NCBI RefSeq assembly: GCF_038024875.1
Contig: NZ_CP136136.1
Location: 4,092,001 to 4,156,000, forward strand
From: Gordonia rubripertincta
GTDB lineage: Bacteria; Actinomycetota; Actinomycetes; Mycobacteriales; Mycobacteriaceae
Direction of reading: 5' to 3'
DNA length: 64,000 bases
Below are positions 51,254-59,624 of the stretch, piece after piece; positions within the stretch are counted from its first letter, which is position 1, and each line of letters starts with the position of its first letter. Made by a program: the position numbers and the translations under genes. The notes below the pieces were generated by a model, which was not told the origin of the DNA, did not search any database, and was given only the letters and a program-made list of their open reading frames with translations.

Positions 51254-52084
51254 TCAGCCCTTCGTCGGCCGACGCTGCGGGCGCAACGTGGTGGTGCCGT
51301 CGGCGAGTCGGCGGGCGGTGATGAGAAACGCGGTGTGGCCTTGCATTTTATGTTCGGGCCGCACTGCCAGACCCACCGCCGACCACTCGCGCAACAGGGT
51401 CTCCCAAGCGCGCGGTTCGGTCCAGCACTCCTGCTCCCGAAGTGCTTCGATCACCCGCGACAGCTGGGTGACGGTTGCCACATAAATGGTCAGGACTCCG
51501 CCTGGTTTCAACACCGTGCGCACGACGTCGAGCGGTTCCCACGGCGCGAGCATGTCGAGGATGACGCGGTCGAAGCGCTCGTCCTGGTCGACGTTCGCGA
51601 GGTCGTCGACGACGATGTTCCAGTTGTCCGGGCGGCCGCCGAAGAAGGTCTCGACGTTGCGGATCGCGTGCTCGGCGTGGTCCTCGCGGATCTCGAAGGA
51701 GTTCACCTCGCCCTCGGTGCCGACGGCGCGCAGCAGCGAACACGTCAGCGCACCGGAGCCGGCGCCGGCCTCCAGGACGCGGGCACCCGGGAAGATGTCG
51801 CCTTCGAGGACGATCTGCGCGGCGTCCTTGGGGTAGATGACCTGCGCACCGCGCGGCATGGACAGCACGTAGTCGACGAGCAGCGGCCGCAGCGCGAGGT
51901 ACTGGGTGCCGCTGGTGGCCGAGACGACGCTGCCCTCGGGCGAGCCGATGAGGTCGTCGTGCGAGATGGCGCCGCGGTGGGTGTGGAACTGCTTGCCCTC
52001 TTCGAGGAGCACCGTGAACTTTCGGCCCTTGGCATCGGTCAGTTGAACCCGGTCGCCGACGGCGAACGGTCCGGTGGTGGGCAC
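51254..52084 (-). CDS. trmI: tRNA (adenine-58-N1) methyltransferase TrmI
   Basis: About 276 residues. An N-terminal beta-rich domain (GDRVQLTDAKGRKFTVLLEE) is followed by a SAM-dependent Rossmann domain: YPKDAAQIVLEGDIFPGARV, VLEAGAGSGALTCSLLRAVG, then RVILDMLAPWEPLDVV with the catalytic Asp, and LTIYVATVTQLSRVIEAL. It methylates N1 of A58 in the T-loop of tRNAs and matches Rv2118c in size and position. It starts GTG 52084 with GAGAGGA upstream; the longer open frame continues antisense into the RecB-like gene and is rejected. Confidence 0.94.
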   Translation of the reverse strand: MPTTGPFAVGDRVQLTDAKGRKFTVLLEEGKQFHTHRGAISHDDLIGSPEGSVVSATSGTQYLALRPLLVDYVLSMPRGAQVIYPKDAAQIVLEGDIFPGARVLEAGAGSGALTCSLLRAVGTEGEVNSFEIREDHAEHAIRNVETFFGGRPDNWNIVVDDLANVDQDERFDRVILDMLAPWEPLDVVRTVLKPGGVLTIYVATVTQLSRVIEALREQECWTEPRAWETLLREWSAVGLAVRPEHKMQGHTAFLITARRLADGTTTLRPQRRPTKG

Positions 52085-52238
52085 TGGGTGCTTCCTCTCG
52101 TGAACGGGACGGAGCCGACGCCTCCGCACTGGGCGGATCGGTGGTGGTCGGGAGTCCGGTGGGCCGTGAGGACGATACCCGACCGCAGGTGGGTGTCGGA
52201 CCGGCAGAGTGTCGGGGCCGCGGCCTAGTCTGCGAGAT

Positions 52239-53129
52239 GTGAGCACGATGACCGGCACCGACGACCCCACCACGAGCGTGGCCCCCGCGCCGGGGCCACC
52301 CCCGTCGGAGGTGGCACGCGGGATCGTCGGACGACCCCTGGCCTTGTCGCCGTCACGGGCGGCGGACTTCAAACAGTGCCCGCTGCTGTACCGGTTCCGC
52401 GCCATCGACCGCTTCCCGGAGACCCCGACCGCGGCGCAGACGCGGGGCACCGTCGTCCATGCGGCACTCGAGAACCTCTTCGACATGCCCGCCGAGCTTC
52501 GCACCCAGGATTCAGCGGAACTGCTCGTCGAGGGGGCCTGGGCGGCGCTGTGCGAGGAAGATCCGCAGCTCGCCGGGGTGATCGGCGAGGGTGGTCAGGC
52601 GGCGTTCATCGCCGGGGCCCACAAGCTCATCGCGACGTACTACACGATGGAGAACCCCACCGCCTTCGACGCCGACGCGGTGGAGGAACACGTCGAGATC
52701 GAGGCCGACGACATGCTGATGCGCGGCTTCATCGACCGCATCGACGTCGCACCGACCGGCGAGATCCGCGTCGTCGACTACAAGACCGGACGCTCCCCCG
52801 GCGAGGCCTACGAGGCCAAGGCACTGTTCCAGATGAAGTTCTATGCGCTGGCGATCCTGCGCACCCGCGGCGTCGTGCCGGCGCGGCTGCAGCTCATGTA
52901 CCTGTCCGACGGCCAGCAGCTGATCTACCACCCCGACCACGACGAGCTGCTCCGTTTCGAGCGGACGCTGCGCGCGATCTGGCAGGCCATCCGCACGGCC
53001 GTCGCCTCCGGCGACTTCCGGCCGCGGAAGTCCCGGATGTGCCGGTTCTGCGAACACCGGTCGCGGTGCCCGGAGTTCGGCGGCGAGATCCCGCCCTATC
53101 CCGGTCCGCCGCCCGGATTCGTGGCCTGA
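52239..53129 (+). CDS. RecB-family (PD-(D/E)XK) exonuclease
   Basis: About 296 residues. Visible motifs: the CPLLYRF segment with the first Cys, RGTVVHAALENLFDMP (GTxxH), MRGFIDRIDVAP (GxxDR), then the catalytic IRVVDYKTGRSPGE, FQMKFYALAILR (QxxxY-like), and the C-terminal CRFCEHRSRCPEF. The four cysteines would hold a 4Fe-4S cluster as in AddB and Cas4. It has no helicase part and no adjacent Cas genes. It corresponds to Rv2119, next to trmI. It probably acts in DNA repair or recombination, but the partner is unknown. GTG 52239 or ATG 52248 is the start. Confidence 0.87.
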   Translation: MSTMTGTDDPTTSVAPAPGPPPSEVARGIVGRPLALSPSRAADFKQCPLLYRFRAIDRFPETPTAAQTRGTVVHAALENLFDMPAELRTQDSAELLVEGAWAALCEEDPQLAGVIGEGGQAAFIAGAHKLIATYYTMENPTAFDADAVEEHVEIEADDMLMRGFIDRIDVAPTGEIRVVDYKTGRSPGEAYEAKALFQMKFYALAILRTRGVVPARLQLMYLSDGQQLIYHPDHDELLRFERTLRAIWQAIRTAVASGDFRPRKSRMCRFCEHRSRCPEFGGEIPPYPGPPPGFVA

Positions 53130-53177
53130 CGCGCACCCCGAGACGCCCGATTATGTAGATGCACATAGGCTGGACGA

Positions 53178-54038
53178 GTGGAGAGTTCGTACTACGTACC
53201 CGTCGACGCCCCGGCGTCCGACGGCACCAGCCCGGCCGGCGACCCGTCGGCGCGATATGAGTACTTCCAGCCGACCGACGCCACCCTGAGCGTCTGGTCG
53301 CCGACCATGCAGCACGGCGGCCCGCCGTCGGCCCTGATGATGCGCTCGCTGTTGCGCTGCGATCCGGATCCGACGCAGCACTTCACCCGCGTGACGACCG
53401 AGATCCTCGGCCCGATCGGGTTGGGCGTCAACCGCATTCACGCTCGTGTGACCCGCCCGGGTCGACAGATCAGCCTCGTCGAGACCGAACTCGAGGTGCA
53501 GCAGGCCGACGGCTCGTTCCGGACAGCCGCGAAGTCGGTGGGCTGGCGCATCCGCGGCGCGGACACCAGTGAGATCGCCAACGGTCCCGCTCCCCTGACC
53601 CCGCTGCCCGACGAGCTCCCGAGCCAGACCGGGTTCCCCGACGACAGCGGCGAGGCCGTGGACTGGGGCACGCTCGGGTTCATCGGAACCGTCGAGTCGG
53701 CGCGCACCAAGGGTCGGTACGGCGAGACCCCGGCGGTGTGGTTGCGCGCAATCCTCCCGCTGGTCGATGGCGAGAAGACCTCGGACCTCGAGGCCATGTT
53801 CATCGTCATCGACGTCGCCAACGGCGTGGGTACCCGACTGCGTCCGGACCGCTGGTCCTGGATGAACACCGACACCACCGTGCATCTGACGCGGGTGCCG
53901 AGCGGACCGTGGGTCGGCATCGACGCCAACATGGTCGCCGGACCCGACGGCTTCGGGGCGACCCTCGGCGACCTGTACGACACCTCCGGCTACATCGGCC
54001 GGTCGGCGCAGACGGTGTTGCTCAACGCCGTCGGCTGA
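53178..54038 (+). CDS. Acyl-CoA thioesterase-like protein (double hot-dog)
   Basis: 286 residues, thioesterase-like superfamily. The N-terminal hot-dog half has SVWSPTMQHGGPPSALMMRS and LGPIGLGVNRIHARVTRPGR. The C-terminal half has LRPDRWSWMNTDTTVHLTRV and a closing GATLGDLYDTSGYIGRSAQT block. Such proteins hydrolyse acyl-CoAs, but the acyl preference cannot be inferred. It starts GTG 53178, 48 bases after the RecB-like gene on the same strand. It converges on hisG with a 6-base gap. Confidence 0.82.
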   Translation: MESSYYVPVDAPASDGTSPAGDPSARYEYFQPTDATLSVWSPTMQHGGPPSALMMRSLLRCDPDPTQHFTRVTTEILGPIGLGVNRIHARVTRPGRQISLVETELEVQQADGSFRTAAKSVGWRIRGADTSEIANGPAPLTPLPDELPSQTGFPDDSGEAVDWGTLGFIGTVESARTKGRYGETPAVWLRAILPLVDGEKTSDLEAMFIVIDVANGVGTRLRPDRWSWMNTDTTVHLTRVPSGPWVGIDANMVAGPDGFGATLGDLYDTSGYIGRSAQTVLLNAVG

Positions 54039-54044
54039 TCGCTC

Positions 54045-54890
54045 TCAGAACCGGCAGGACCGGATGTCGGTGGCGAGAATCGCCTTGGCGCCCAGCTCGG
54101 AGAGCTCGTCCATCAGGTTCTGGTGGTCCTTGCGCGGAACCATGGCGCGGACGGCAACCCAGTCGGGATCGGCCATCGGGGCGACCGTCGGGGACTCGAG
54201 GCCCGGGGTGATCGCCGACGCCTGGTCGAGCAGGCTCTTCGGGCAGTCGTAGTCGATCATCACGTACTGCTGGCCGAAGACGACGCCCTGGACGCGGGCG
54301 ATGAACTGCTTCTCGGCCTTGGTGAGGTCGGCGTCGCGTCGGGAGATCAGGACGGCCTCGGAGTCGCACAGCGACTCGCCGAAGGCGGCGAGACCGTGCT
54401 GGCGCAGGGTGCGACCAGACCCGACGACATCGGCGATGGCGTCGGCCACCCCGAGCTGGATCGAGATCTCGACCGCGCCGTCGAGCCGGATGATGTCGGC
54501 GGTGACGCCGCGGCCGGCGAGGTCGTCGCGCACCAGGTTCGGGTACGACGTGGCGACCCGCTTGCCGGCGAGGTCGGCGACGTTCCACTCCTGGTCGGCG
54601 GGGGCCGCATAGCGGAAGGTCGACGACCCGAAGCCCATCGCGAGCTGTTCGTGGACCTGGGCACCGGAGTCCCGGGCGAGGTCGCGGCCGGTGATGCCGA
54701 GGTCGAGGCGTCCCGACCCGACGTAGATGGCGATGTCCTTGGGACGCAGGAAGAAGAACTCGACGTCGTTGCCGTTGTCGAGAACCGTCAGGTCCTTGGA
54801 GTCAGTTCGTTTGCGGTAGCCCGCCTCGGCGAGGATGGCCGACGCGGATTCGGAGAGCGCACCCTTGTTGGGTACGGCCACTCGCAGCAT
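54045..54890 (-). CDS. hisG: ATP phosphoribosyltransferase
   Basis: 281 residues, long-form HisG. The catalytic domain covers 1-~205 (LRVAVPNKGALSESASAILA, IAIYVGSGRLDLGITGRDLA, GAVEISIQLGVADAIADVVG). The C-terminal ACT-like regulatory domain (VAVRAMVPRKDHQNLMDEL) binds histidine. It performs the first, feedback-inhibited step of histidine synthesis: ATP + PRPP to phosphoribosyl-ATP. It lies 71 bases downstream of hisE on the same strand, as in M. tuberculosis. Confidence 0.97.
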   Translation of the reverse strand: MLRVAVPNKGALSESASAILAEAGYRKRTDSKDLTVLDNGNDVEFFFLRPKDIAIYVGSGRLDLGITGRDLARDSGAQVHEQLAMGFGSSTFRYAAPADQEWNVADLAGKRVATSYPNLVRDDLAGRGVTADIIRLDGAVEISIQLGVADAIADVVGSGRTLRQHGLAAFGESLCDSEAVLISRRDADLTKAEKQFIARVQGVVFGQQYVMIDYDCPKSLLDQASAITPGLESPTVAPMADPDWVAVRAMVPRKDHQNLMDELSELGAKAILATDIRSCRF

Positions 54891-54961
54891 CTCGATGTCC
54901 TTTTCGTGGGGTTGCGCTCAGCTGAGCAGGAGGTGGTGGTCTGTGGTGCCGGGTCGTCCGG

Positions 54962-55225
54962 TCACAGATGTCGGTACACGTCCTCCAGCTTCAGGCCCCG
55001 CTTGATCATCATCACCTGCAGCCAGTAGACGAGCTGGGAGATCTCCTCGCCCAGCGATTCGTCGGACTCGTGCTCGGCCGCGAGCCACACCTCACCGGCT
55101 TCCTCGATGATCTTCTTGCCCAGGGTGTGCACACCCGAGTCGAGCGCGGCGACCGTGCCCGACCCCTTGGGGCGGTTCTCGGCCTTGTCGCTGAGTTCGG
55201 CGAACAGCTCCTCGAATGTCTTCAC
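54962..55225 (-). CDS. hisE: Phosphoribosyl-ATP pyrophosphatase
   Basis: 87 residues, all-alpha MazG-like fold: KTFEELFAELSDKAENRPKG, then LGKKIIEEAGEVWLAAEHES with the metal-binding EE..E motif, and EISQLVYWLQVMMIKRGL. It converts phosphoribosyl-ATP to phosphoribosyl-AMP, the second step of histidine synthesis. The GTG start overlaps the stop of the upstream HAD gene (GTGA). Confidence 0.96.
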   Translation of the reverse strand: MKTFEELFAELSDKAENRPKGSGTVAALDSGVHTLGKKIIEEAGEVWLAAEHESDESLGEEISQLVYWLQVMMIKRGLKLEDVYRHL

Positions 55226-55947
55226 GATTCCTCATTTTGGCATGTCGCGATACGCGCGAGACCGCCGGTCCATGCCTCGGTGACGTCGTCGAGTCCCAAT
55301 CCGACGAGAGACCGCCGGAAGACCCGCAGCGGACCGGGCTCGACCGGTGCCGCGGATTCGACGACGAGGGTGGGGCATCCAGCTGCCGACGCGGCCTGGG
55401 CGCCGGTCGGGGAATCCTCCACCGCCAGGCATTCGGCCGTCGGGAACCCGAGCAGCTCGGCGGCACGCATGTACGGGTCGGGGGCGGGTTTGCCGACGGC
55501 GACCTCGTCGCCGCAGACCGTGGCCGCGAAGCGATGACGGCCGATCGTCTCCAGCGCCACATCGGCCGCCTCTCGCACCGTGTTGGTGACCAGCGCCATC
55601 GGGATCCCGGCGCCGGCGATCAGTTCCAGCGCCTCGAGTGCGCCGGGTCGCCACGGGAGCCCCTCTTGGAAGAGTTCGGTCACCCGGTCCAGCGTCCACC
55701 GTCCATCGGCCGCCGGATTCCGGTCCTCGGGCGGAATCCCGACGGCATCGTGGACTTTTGCGAGCGCGTCGGGCAGGGAGTTGCCGAGCGTCGATTCGCG
55801 CAGTTCCGGGGTCATCGCGATGCCGTGGTGTGCCGCCAGCTCGGTCATCGCGATCTCCCAGATCGGCTCGGAGTCGAGCAGGGTGCCGTCCATGTCCCAG
55901 AGGACGGCGGCGGGAAGACGGAATGCGGAATCGGGGGTGTCGGTCAC
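55222..55947 (-). CDS. HAD-superfamily hydrolase (beta-phosphoglucomutase-like)
   Basis: About 241 residues. Motif I VLWDMDGTLLDSEPIWE, motif II MALVTNT, motif III GKPAPDPYMRA, motif IV EDSPTGAQAASAAG, with a helical cap between motif I and motif II. This is a phosphatase or mutase of small phosphorylated compounds. The start GTG 55947 overlaps the XRE-gene stop, and the stop overlaps hisE, so XRE-HAD-hisE are coupled. A role as a histidinol-phosphate phosphatase is tempting from context but not supported by the sequence. Confidence 0.88.
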   Translation of the reverse strand: MTDTPDSAFRLPAAVLWDMDGTLLDSEPIWEIAMTELAAHHGIAMTPELRESTLGNSLPDALAKVHDAVGIPPEDRNPAADGRWTLDRVTELFQEGLPWRPGALEALELIAGAGIPMALVTNTVREAADVALETIGRHRFAATVCGDEVAVGKPAPDPYMRAAELLGFPTAECLAVEDSPTGAQAASAAGCPTLVVESAAPVEPGPLRVFRRSLVGLGLDDVTEAWTGGLARIATCQNEES

Positions 55948-56738
55948 CCCTGCATCATCGCAACCCACTGTTCGGTCGGCTCGTCCGCCGGGTAGAACAG
56001 CTCGATCGTCAGCTCCTCGAGCGTGACGTCGCGGGGCGAGCCGAAGGTGGTCAGGGTGCTGAAGAAGGACAGGACCTGATCGCCGAGCGCGAGTTCGAGT
56101 GGGACCAGCAGCGACCCCACCTCCCCCGTTCCAGTCGACGCTCCCCCGCCGTCCAGGCCAGCGACGGTGGGATACGACGAGATCTCGCGCTCGAGTTGCG
56201 CAAGCCGTTCGTCACCGGTGATACGCACCATCCGGCGGAGCAGGTCGAGCAGGTAGGTCGCCCATTCGTCGAAGTTGTTCGTCATCTGCGCGAAGCCGTC
56301 GGGGTGCAGCGACACCCGGAACAGATTGACCGGTCTCGCCTGCAGCTCCTCCGGAAGCAGCGACAGCAACCGCATCGCGGTGTCGTTGGCCAGCACGACG
56401 TTCCACGCGCGGTCGAGGGCCATGCCCATGTTGGGGTTGTGTGCGTCGAGCAGACGTCTGACCTCGGCGCGCACCCGGGTCATGGTCTCCGAGTCGAGCG
56501 GCTCCTCGCTGTAGCGCGGGGCGTGACCGGCCGCGAGGAGGAGCGAATTGCGTTCTCGCAGAGGAATGTCGAGGCGTTCGGCGAGCACATGGAGCAACGC
56601 CGGACTCGGCCGCGACTTGCCCGTCTCGACGAAACTGAGGTGTTTCGGGGAGACCCCGACCTCGTAGGCCAGATCGAGTTGGCTGATGGACCGGCGAGAC
56701 CGCCACTGCTGCAGCAGGGTTCCCACCTCGACGGTCAT
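55944..56738 (-). CDS. XRE-family regulator with MmyB-like ligand domain
   Basis: 264 residues. The N-terminal Cro/CI helix-turn-helix is WRSRRSISQLDLAYEVGVSP followed by KHLSFVETGKSRPSPALLHV. The C-terminal MmyB-type domain (~100-190) includes LLDAHNPNMGMALDRAWNVVLAN-like sequence and a DLLRRMVRITGDERL segment. Related MmyB proteins bind fatty-acid-like ligands and regulate biosynthetic or dehydrogenase genes. The target is unknown; it lies first in the XRE-HAD-hisE-hisG strand group and 4 bases after the CinA-like gene. Confidence 0.85.
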   Translation of the reverse strand: MTVEVGTLLQQWRSRRSISQLDLAYEVGVSPKHLSFVETGKSRPSPALLHVLAERLDIPLRERNSLLLAAGHAPRYSEEPLDSETMTRVRAEVRRLLDAHNPNMGMALDRAWNVVLANDTAMRLLSLLPEELQARPVNLFRVSLHPDGFAQMTNNFDEWATYLLDLLRRMVRITGDERLAQLEREISSYPTVAGLDGGGASTGTGEVGSLLVPLELALGDQVLSFFSTLTTFGSPRDVTLEELTIELFYPADEPTEQWVAMMQG

Positions 56739-56742
56739 GGGG

Positions 56743-57210
56743 TCATCGTAGACAGCTCTCGATCAGCTCGAGTGAGTACGCGATGGTCTGGGCGAGAACG
56801 TCTTCGGGCTCGCCGTCGAACTCCTTGCGGGACGCCGAGACCTTGCCACGATGATCGAGCCCGAACCAGACGGTGCCCGGTGCGGCCTCGTCGGGTTCGG
56901 GGCCCGCCTCGCCGGTGACCGCGACGACGATCTCGGCGTCGAAGAGTCGCGCGGTGGTGGCGACCATCGCGCGGGCCGCGGTCTCGCTGACGACGGGTCC
57001 CTCGGGCACCTCGAGCAGGCCGAACTTCACGTCCTCGTGGTAGGCGATGACGCCGCCGCGGAACCAGTCACCGGCCTGCGGGGCCTTGCTCAGCTCACTC
57101 GCCAGGTTGCCGCCGGTCAGCGATTCAGCCACTGCGACGTGCACTCCCTGCTCCACGATCGCGTCGGCCAGACGCGCGCAGGTCTCGGAGAAATCGGTCA
57201 CGTCGGACAT
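56743..57210 (-). CDS. CinA C-terminal-domain protein (nicotinamide-nucleotide amidase type)
   Basis: 155 residues, the stand-alone CinA C-terminal domain (PncC type). Landmarks are HVAVAESLTGGNLASELSKA with the catalytic Ser, DWFRGGVIAYHEDVKFGLLE, and VSETAARAMVATTARLFDAE. VAVTGEAGPEP replaces the usual V.GIAGP, and GTVWFGLDHRG is near the end. The family deamidates NMN to nicotinate mononucleotide, recycling pyridine nucleotides. The altered VTGEAGPE loop may affect activity. It is divergent from the alpha/beta hydrolase gene. Confidence 0.87.
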   Translation of the reverse strand: MSDVTDFSETCARLADAIVEQGVHVAVAESLTGGNLASELSKAPQAGDWFRGGVIAYHEDVKFGLLEVPEGPVVSETAARAMVATTARLFDAEIVVAVTGEAGPEPDEAAPGTVWFGLDHRGKVSASRKEFDGEPEDVLAQTIAYSLELIESCLR

Positions 57211-57286
57211 CGGGTCACTCGCCTCTCGGTCGGTGTGCGGATTACGAACAGCACCCCGGACGGTATCCAGATCGGGGCCGGGTCAA

Positions 57287-57309
57287 ACCACTACCTGGTA
57301 GGTAGTGGT
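57287..57309. promoter_or_regulatory. Perfect inverted repeat, putative repressor operator
   Basis: ACCACTACCT-GGT-AGGTAGTGGT, a perfect 10-bp inverted repeat with a 3-base centre, 32 bases before the hydrolase ATG and 77 bases before the cinA-like start. The size and spacing fit a TetR-type operator. No TetR gene is adjacent; the nearest regulators are an XRE and a MarR protein. Confidence 0.55.
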
Positions 57310-57340
57310 GTCCGCGCCGACGCGGAGTCACCCTTGGCAC

Positions 57341-58139
57341 ATGACCCAGACCGGCACAATTCGGCCCACCACCGTCCTGATCTCCCCGGCGATGTCCGTG
57401 CCGGCCCGCGTCTACCGGCGATTGGTGGAGGCGTTGACCGGATATGGCCTCGAGGTGCGCGTGGTCCCGCGCCGCGGCGTCGAAGAAGGGGCCGTTCCGC
57501 CGTCACGTACCGCGGACTGGTCCTACGAGGACGAGGCCGCCGACCTCGCGGATGCGATCGCCGCGGCACGAGCCGAGATCCCGGGCGCGCGGGTCTTGGT
57601 GGTCGGACACAGCCTCGGCGCCCAGCTGGTCGCGATGGTGGCGCAAACGTCCGATCACACGCCCGACGGCATCGTCGCGATCGGCGCGTCGCTGCCGTCG
57701 TTCCGCCACTACGGGATCCGCGGCGTGCCCCTGGGTTCGATCGGTGCGGCCGTCGCTCCGGTGTCGGCCATCGTCGGCCATTGGCCGCGCCGAGGTTTCG
57801 GCGGGCCGACGCCCCGCACGCTGATGCGGCTGGGCTCGGATGGTCCTGACCGGTCGGGCGCCGTTCACGCTCGACCGGTCGATCGAGACGCCGACGCTGT
57901 CGGTCCGGCTCGACGGCGACGAGATCGTCACCGACGGCGCGGCAGCGGCGTTCGATGCCGCGTTCTCCCCGGAGGCGATCACGCACTGGCGCTACGACGA
58001 CGCGCAGTGCCCTGCCGGTGGGATCACGACACACATCGGCTGGCTTCGCACGCCCGAGATCGTCGGTGCGCGGATCGCGGCGTGGTGGGACGCGCACACG
58101 ACGGTCTCGCCGGCGGTCACCGAGTCCGGAACGCTCTGA
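57341..58139 (+). pseudogene. Alpha/beta hydrolase, interrupted by a frameshift
   Basis: The N-terminal part starts MTQTGTIRPTTVLISPAMSV and has the nucleophile elbow LVVGHSLGAQLVAMVAQ (GHSLG). It runs in frame to about 57825 (GGPTPRTLMR). The C-terminal part (WARMVLTGRAPFTLDRSIET, a catalytic-Asp-type strand TLSVRLDGDEIVTDG, and a His-containing GGITTHIGWLRTPE) continues in a different frame to 58139. The total length is one base over a multiple of three, so a one-base gain or two-base loss near 57825-57834 explains it. Without repair the first frame runs on to 58276 into the MFS gene with unrelated sequence. The substrate is unknown. Confidence 0.75.
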
Positions 58140-58148
58140 TCGGGACGG

Positions 58149-59624
58149 TCACGGCACCCAGGTCCCCGACGTGGCCTCGATCCGCTCACGGGTGCGAGCA
58201 GCCGTTCCACGGGCCCACGTCCCGGTCGAGACGAACGCGAGGACGAGGACTGCTGCGCCGCACAGCGCCATGCTGATCCACACCGGGCGGGCGGCCGCGG
58301 CCAGCCCGTCGGCGACCGATCCCTCGATCCCGGCGAAGGCCACCGCGCCGAACACCGCGACCCCGAGCGCGGTACCGACCTGACGGCCCGTCGAGGCCAT
58401 GGCCGACGCCAGACCCGCTTGCGTACGGGGCATCCCGGACACCGCCCCGTTGGTGATCGGCGCGTTGAGGAATCCGAAACCGAGCCCGAAGACCAGGTAC
58501 GCGGTGCCGACGTAGACGAGGGATGTGTCGTTGCCGAGGCCGGTGAGCAACAGGGCTCCCGCCACCATCCCGACGCCCCCGATCACCATCGGTGTCCGGG
58601 CTCCCCGATTCCCCACGAGCCGACCGGCGATGGGCGCGCAGACCACCGACGCGGCCGCCATCGGCAAGGTCATCAGTCCTGCGTTCAGCGGCGACATCCC
58701 GCGCACCTCCTGCAGGTACAGCGTGTTGAGGAACAGGAAGCCACCGGTCGCGGCGAAGGCGATGACCGCACACGCCACCGAACTGGAGAACGGCGCGCTC
58801 CGGAAGAACCGCGGGTCGAGCAGCGGCTCCTCCCGACGGCTCTCGTAGGTGATCATCGCGACGAGCGCGCACGCCGATACGGCGAAACACGCCAGCACTC
58901 CCGGCGACGTCCAACCCTGCGGACGCCCCTCGATGATGGCGAAGGTGAGGGTCGCGAGGAGGGTCAGGATCAGCACCTGACCGACCGGGTCCGCGCGACG
59001 AGCGTGCTCGGCCCTCGACTCCGGTACGAAACGCATCGTCAGAGCGAGAGCGAGCAGGCAGACCGGCACATTGAGCCAGAAGATCGCCTCCCAGCCGATG
59101 CCGGAGACGAGCGCCCCGCCGACGATCGGGCCGAAGGCAAGGCTCATCCCGAAGGCGGTGCCCCACAACCCGATTGCCTGAGCCCGTTCGCGCGGATCGA
59201 CGAAGACGTTGGTGACGATCGACAGCGCGACCGGATTGAGCATCGCCCCGCCGACGGCCTGCAGCATGCGCGCCCCGATGAGCACCTCGGGTGTGGGTGC
59301 CAGCGAACACAACACCGAGGCGACGCCGAAGGTCACCAGGCCGGTCTGGAAGATCCGCTTGCGGCCCAGGCGATCGCCGAGGGATCCGCCGAAGATCAGC
59401 AGGCTCGCGATCACCAGCGCGTACGAGTCGAGGATCCACTGCAGCTGCGCCGGCGTCGCGCCGAGGTCCGAACTGATCGACGGCAGCGCAACATTCACTG
59501 CCGAGACGTCGAGGCCGACGATGAACAGACTGAGGCAGCAGGTGGCGAGGATGACGAGCCGGTCCCGCCGCGTCAGTGTTCCGTCGGCCGATCGGGCGCG
59601 CAGCGCAGCGCGGGCGGCGTTCAC
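58149..59624 (-). CDS. MFS drug-efflux transporter (DHA2 family)
   Basis: About 491 residues, probably 14 membrane helices. The first helix LATCCLSLFIVGLDVSAVNV is followed by ALPSISSDLGATPAQLQWIL, the DHA2 antiporter hallmark. The loop motif GGSLGDRLGRKRIFQTGL is MFS motif A, and LLGARML-type LIGARMLQAVGGAMLNPVAL is motif C-like. Such proteins export drugs or dyes by proton antiport. The start is GTG 59624, overlapping the marR stop (GTGA). It is co-transcribed with and probably controlled by the MarR protein. Confidence 0.9.
   Translation of the reverse strand: MNAARAALRARSADGTLTRRDRLVILATCCLSLFIVGLDVSAVNVALPSISSDLGATPAQLQWILDSYALVIASLLIFGGSLGDRLGRKRIFQTGLVTFGVASVLCSLAPTPEVLIGARMLQAVGGAMLNPVALSIVTNVFVDPRERAQAIGLWGTAFGMSLAFGPIVGGALVSGIGWEAIFWLNVPVCLLALALTMRFVPESRAEHARRADPVGQVLILTLLATLTFAIIEGRPQGWTSPGVLACFAVSACALVAMITYESRREEPLLDPRFFRSAPFSSSVACAVIAFAATGGFLFLNTLYLQEVRGMSPLNAGLMTLPMAAASVVCAPIAGRLVGNRGARTPMVIGGVGMVAGALLLTGLGNDTSLVYVGTAYLVFGLGFGFLNAPITNGAVSGMPRTQAGLASAMASTGRQVGTALGVAVFGAVAFAGIEGSVADGLAAAARPVWISMALCGAAVLVLAFVSTGTWARGTAARTRERIEATSGTWVP

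Noticed and set aside
52239..53129. Cas4 nuclease of a CRISPR system
   Set aside because: The Cys and nuclease motifs are shared with Cas4, but there is no array or other cas gene, and the trmI neighbour matches the Rv2118c-Rv2119 arrangement.
55222..55947. HAD protein as the histidinol-phosphatase of the his operon
   Set aside because: It is coupled to hisE, but the motifs are those of generic beta-phosphoglucomutase-like HADs; context alone is insufficient.
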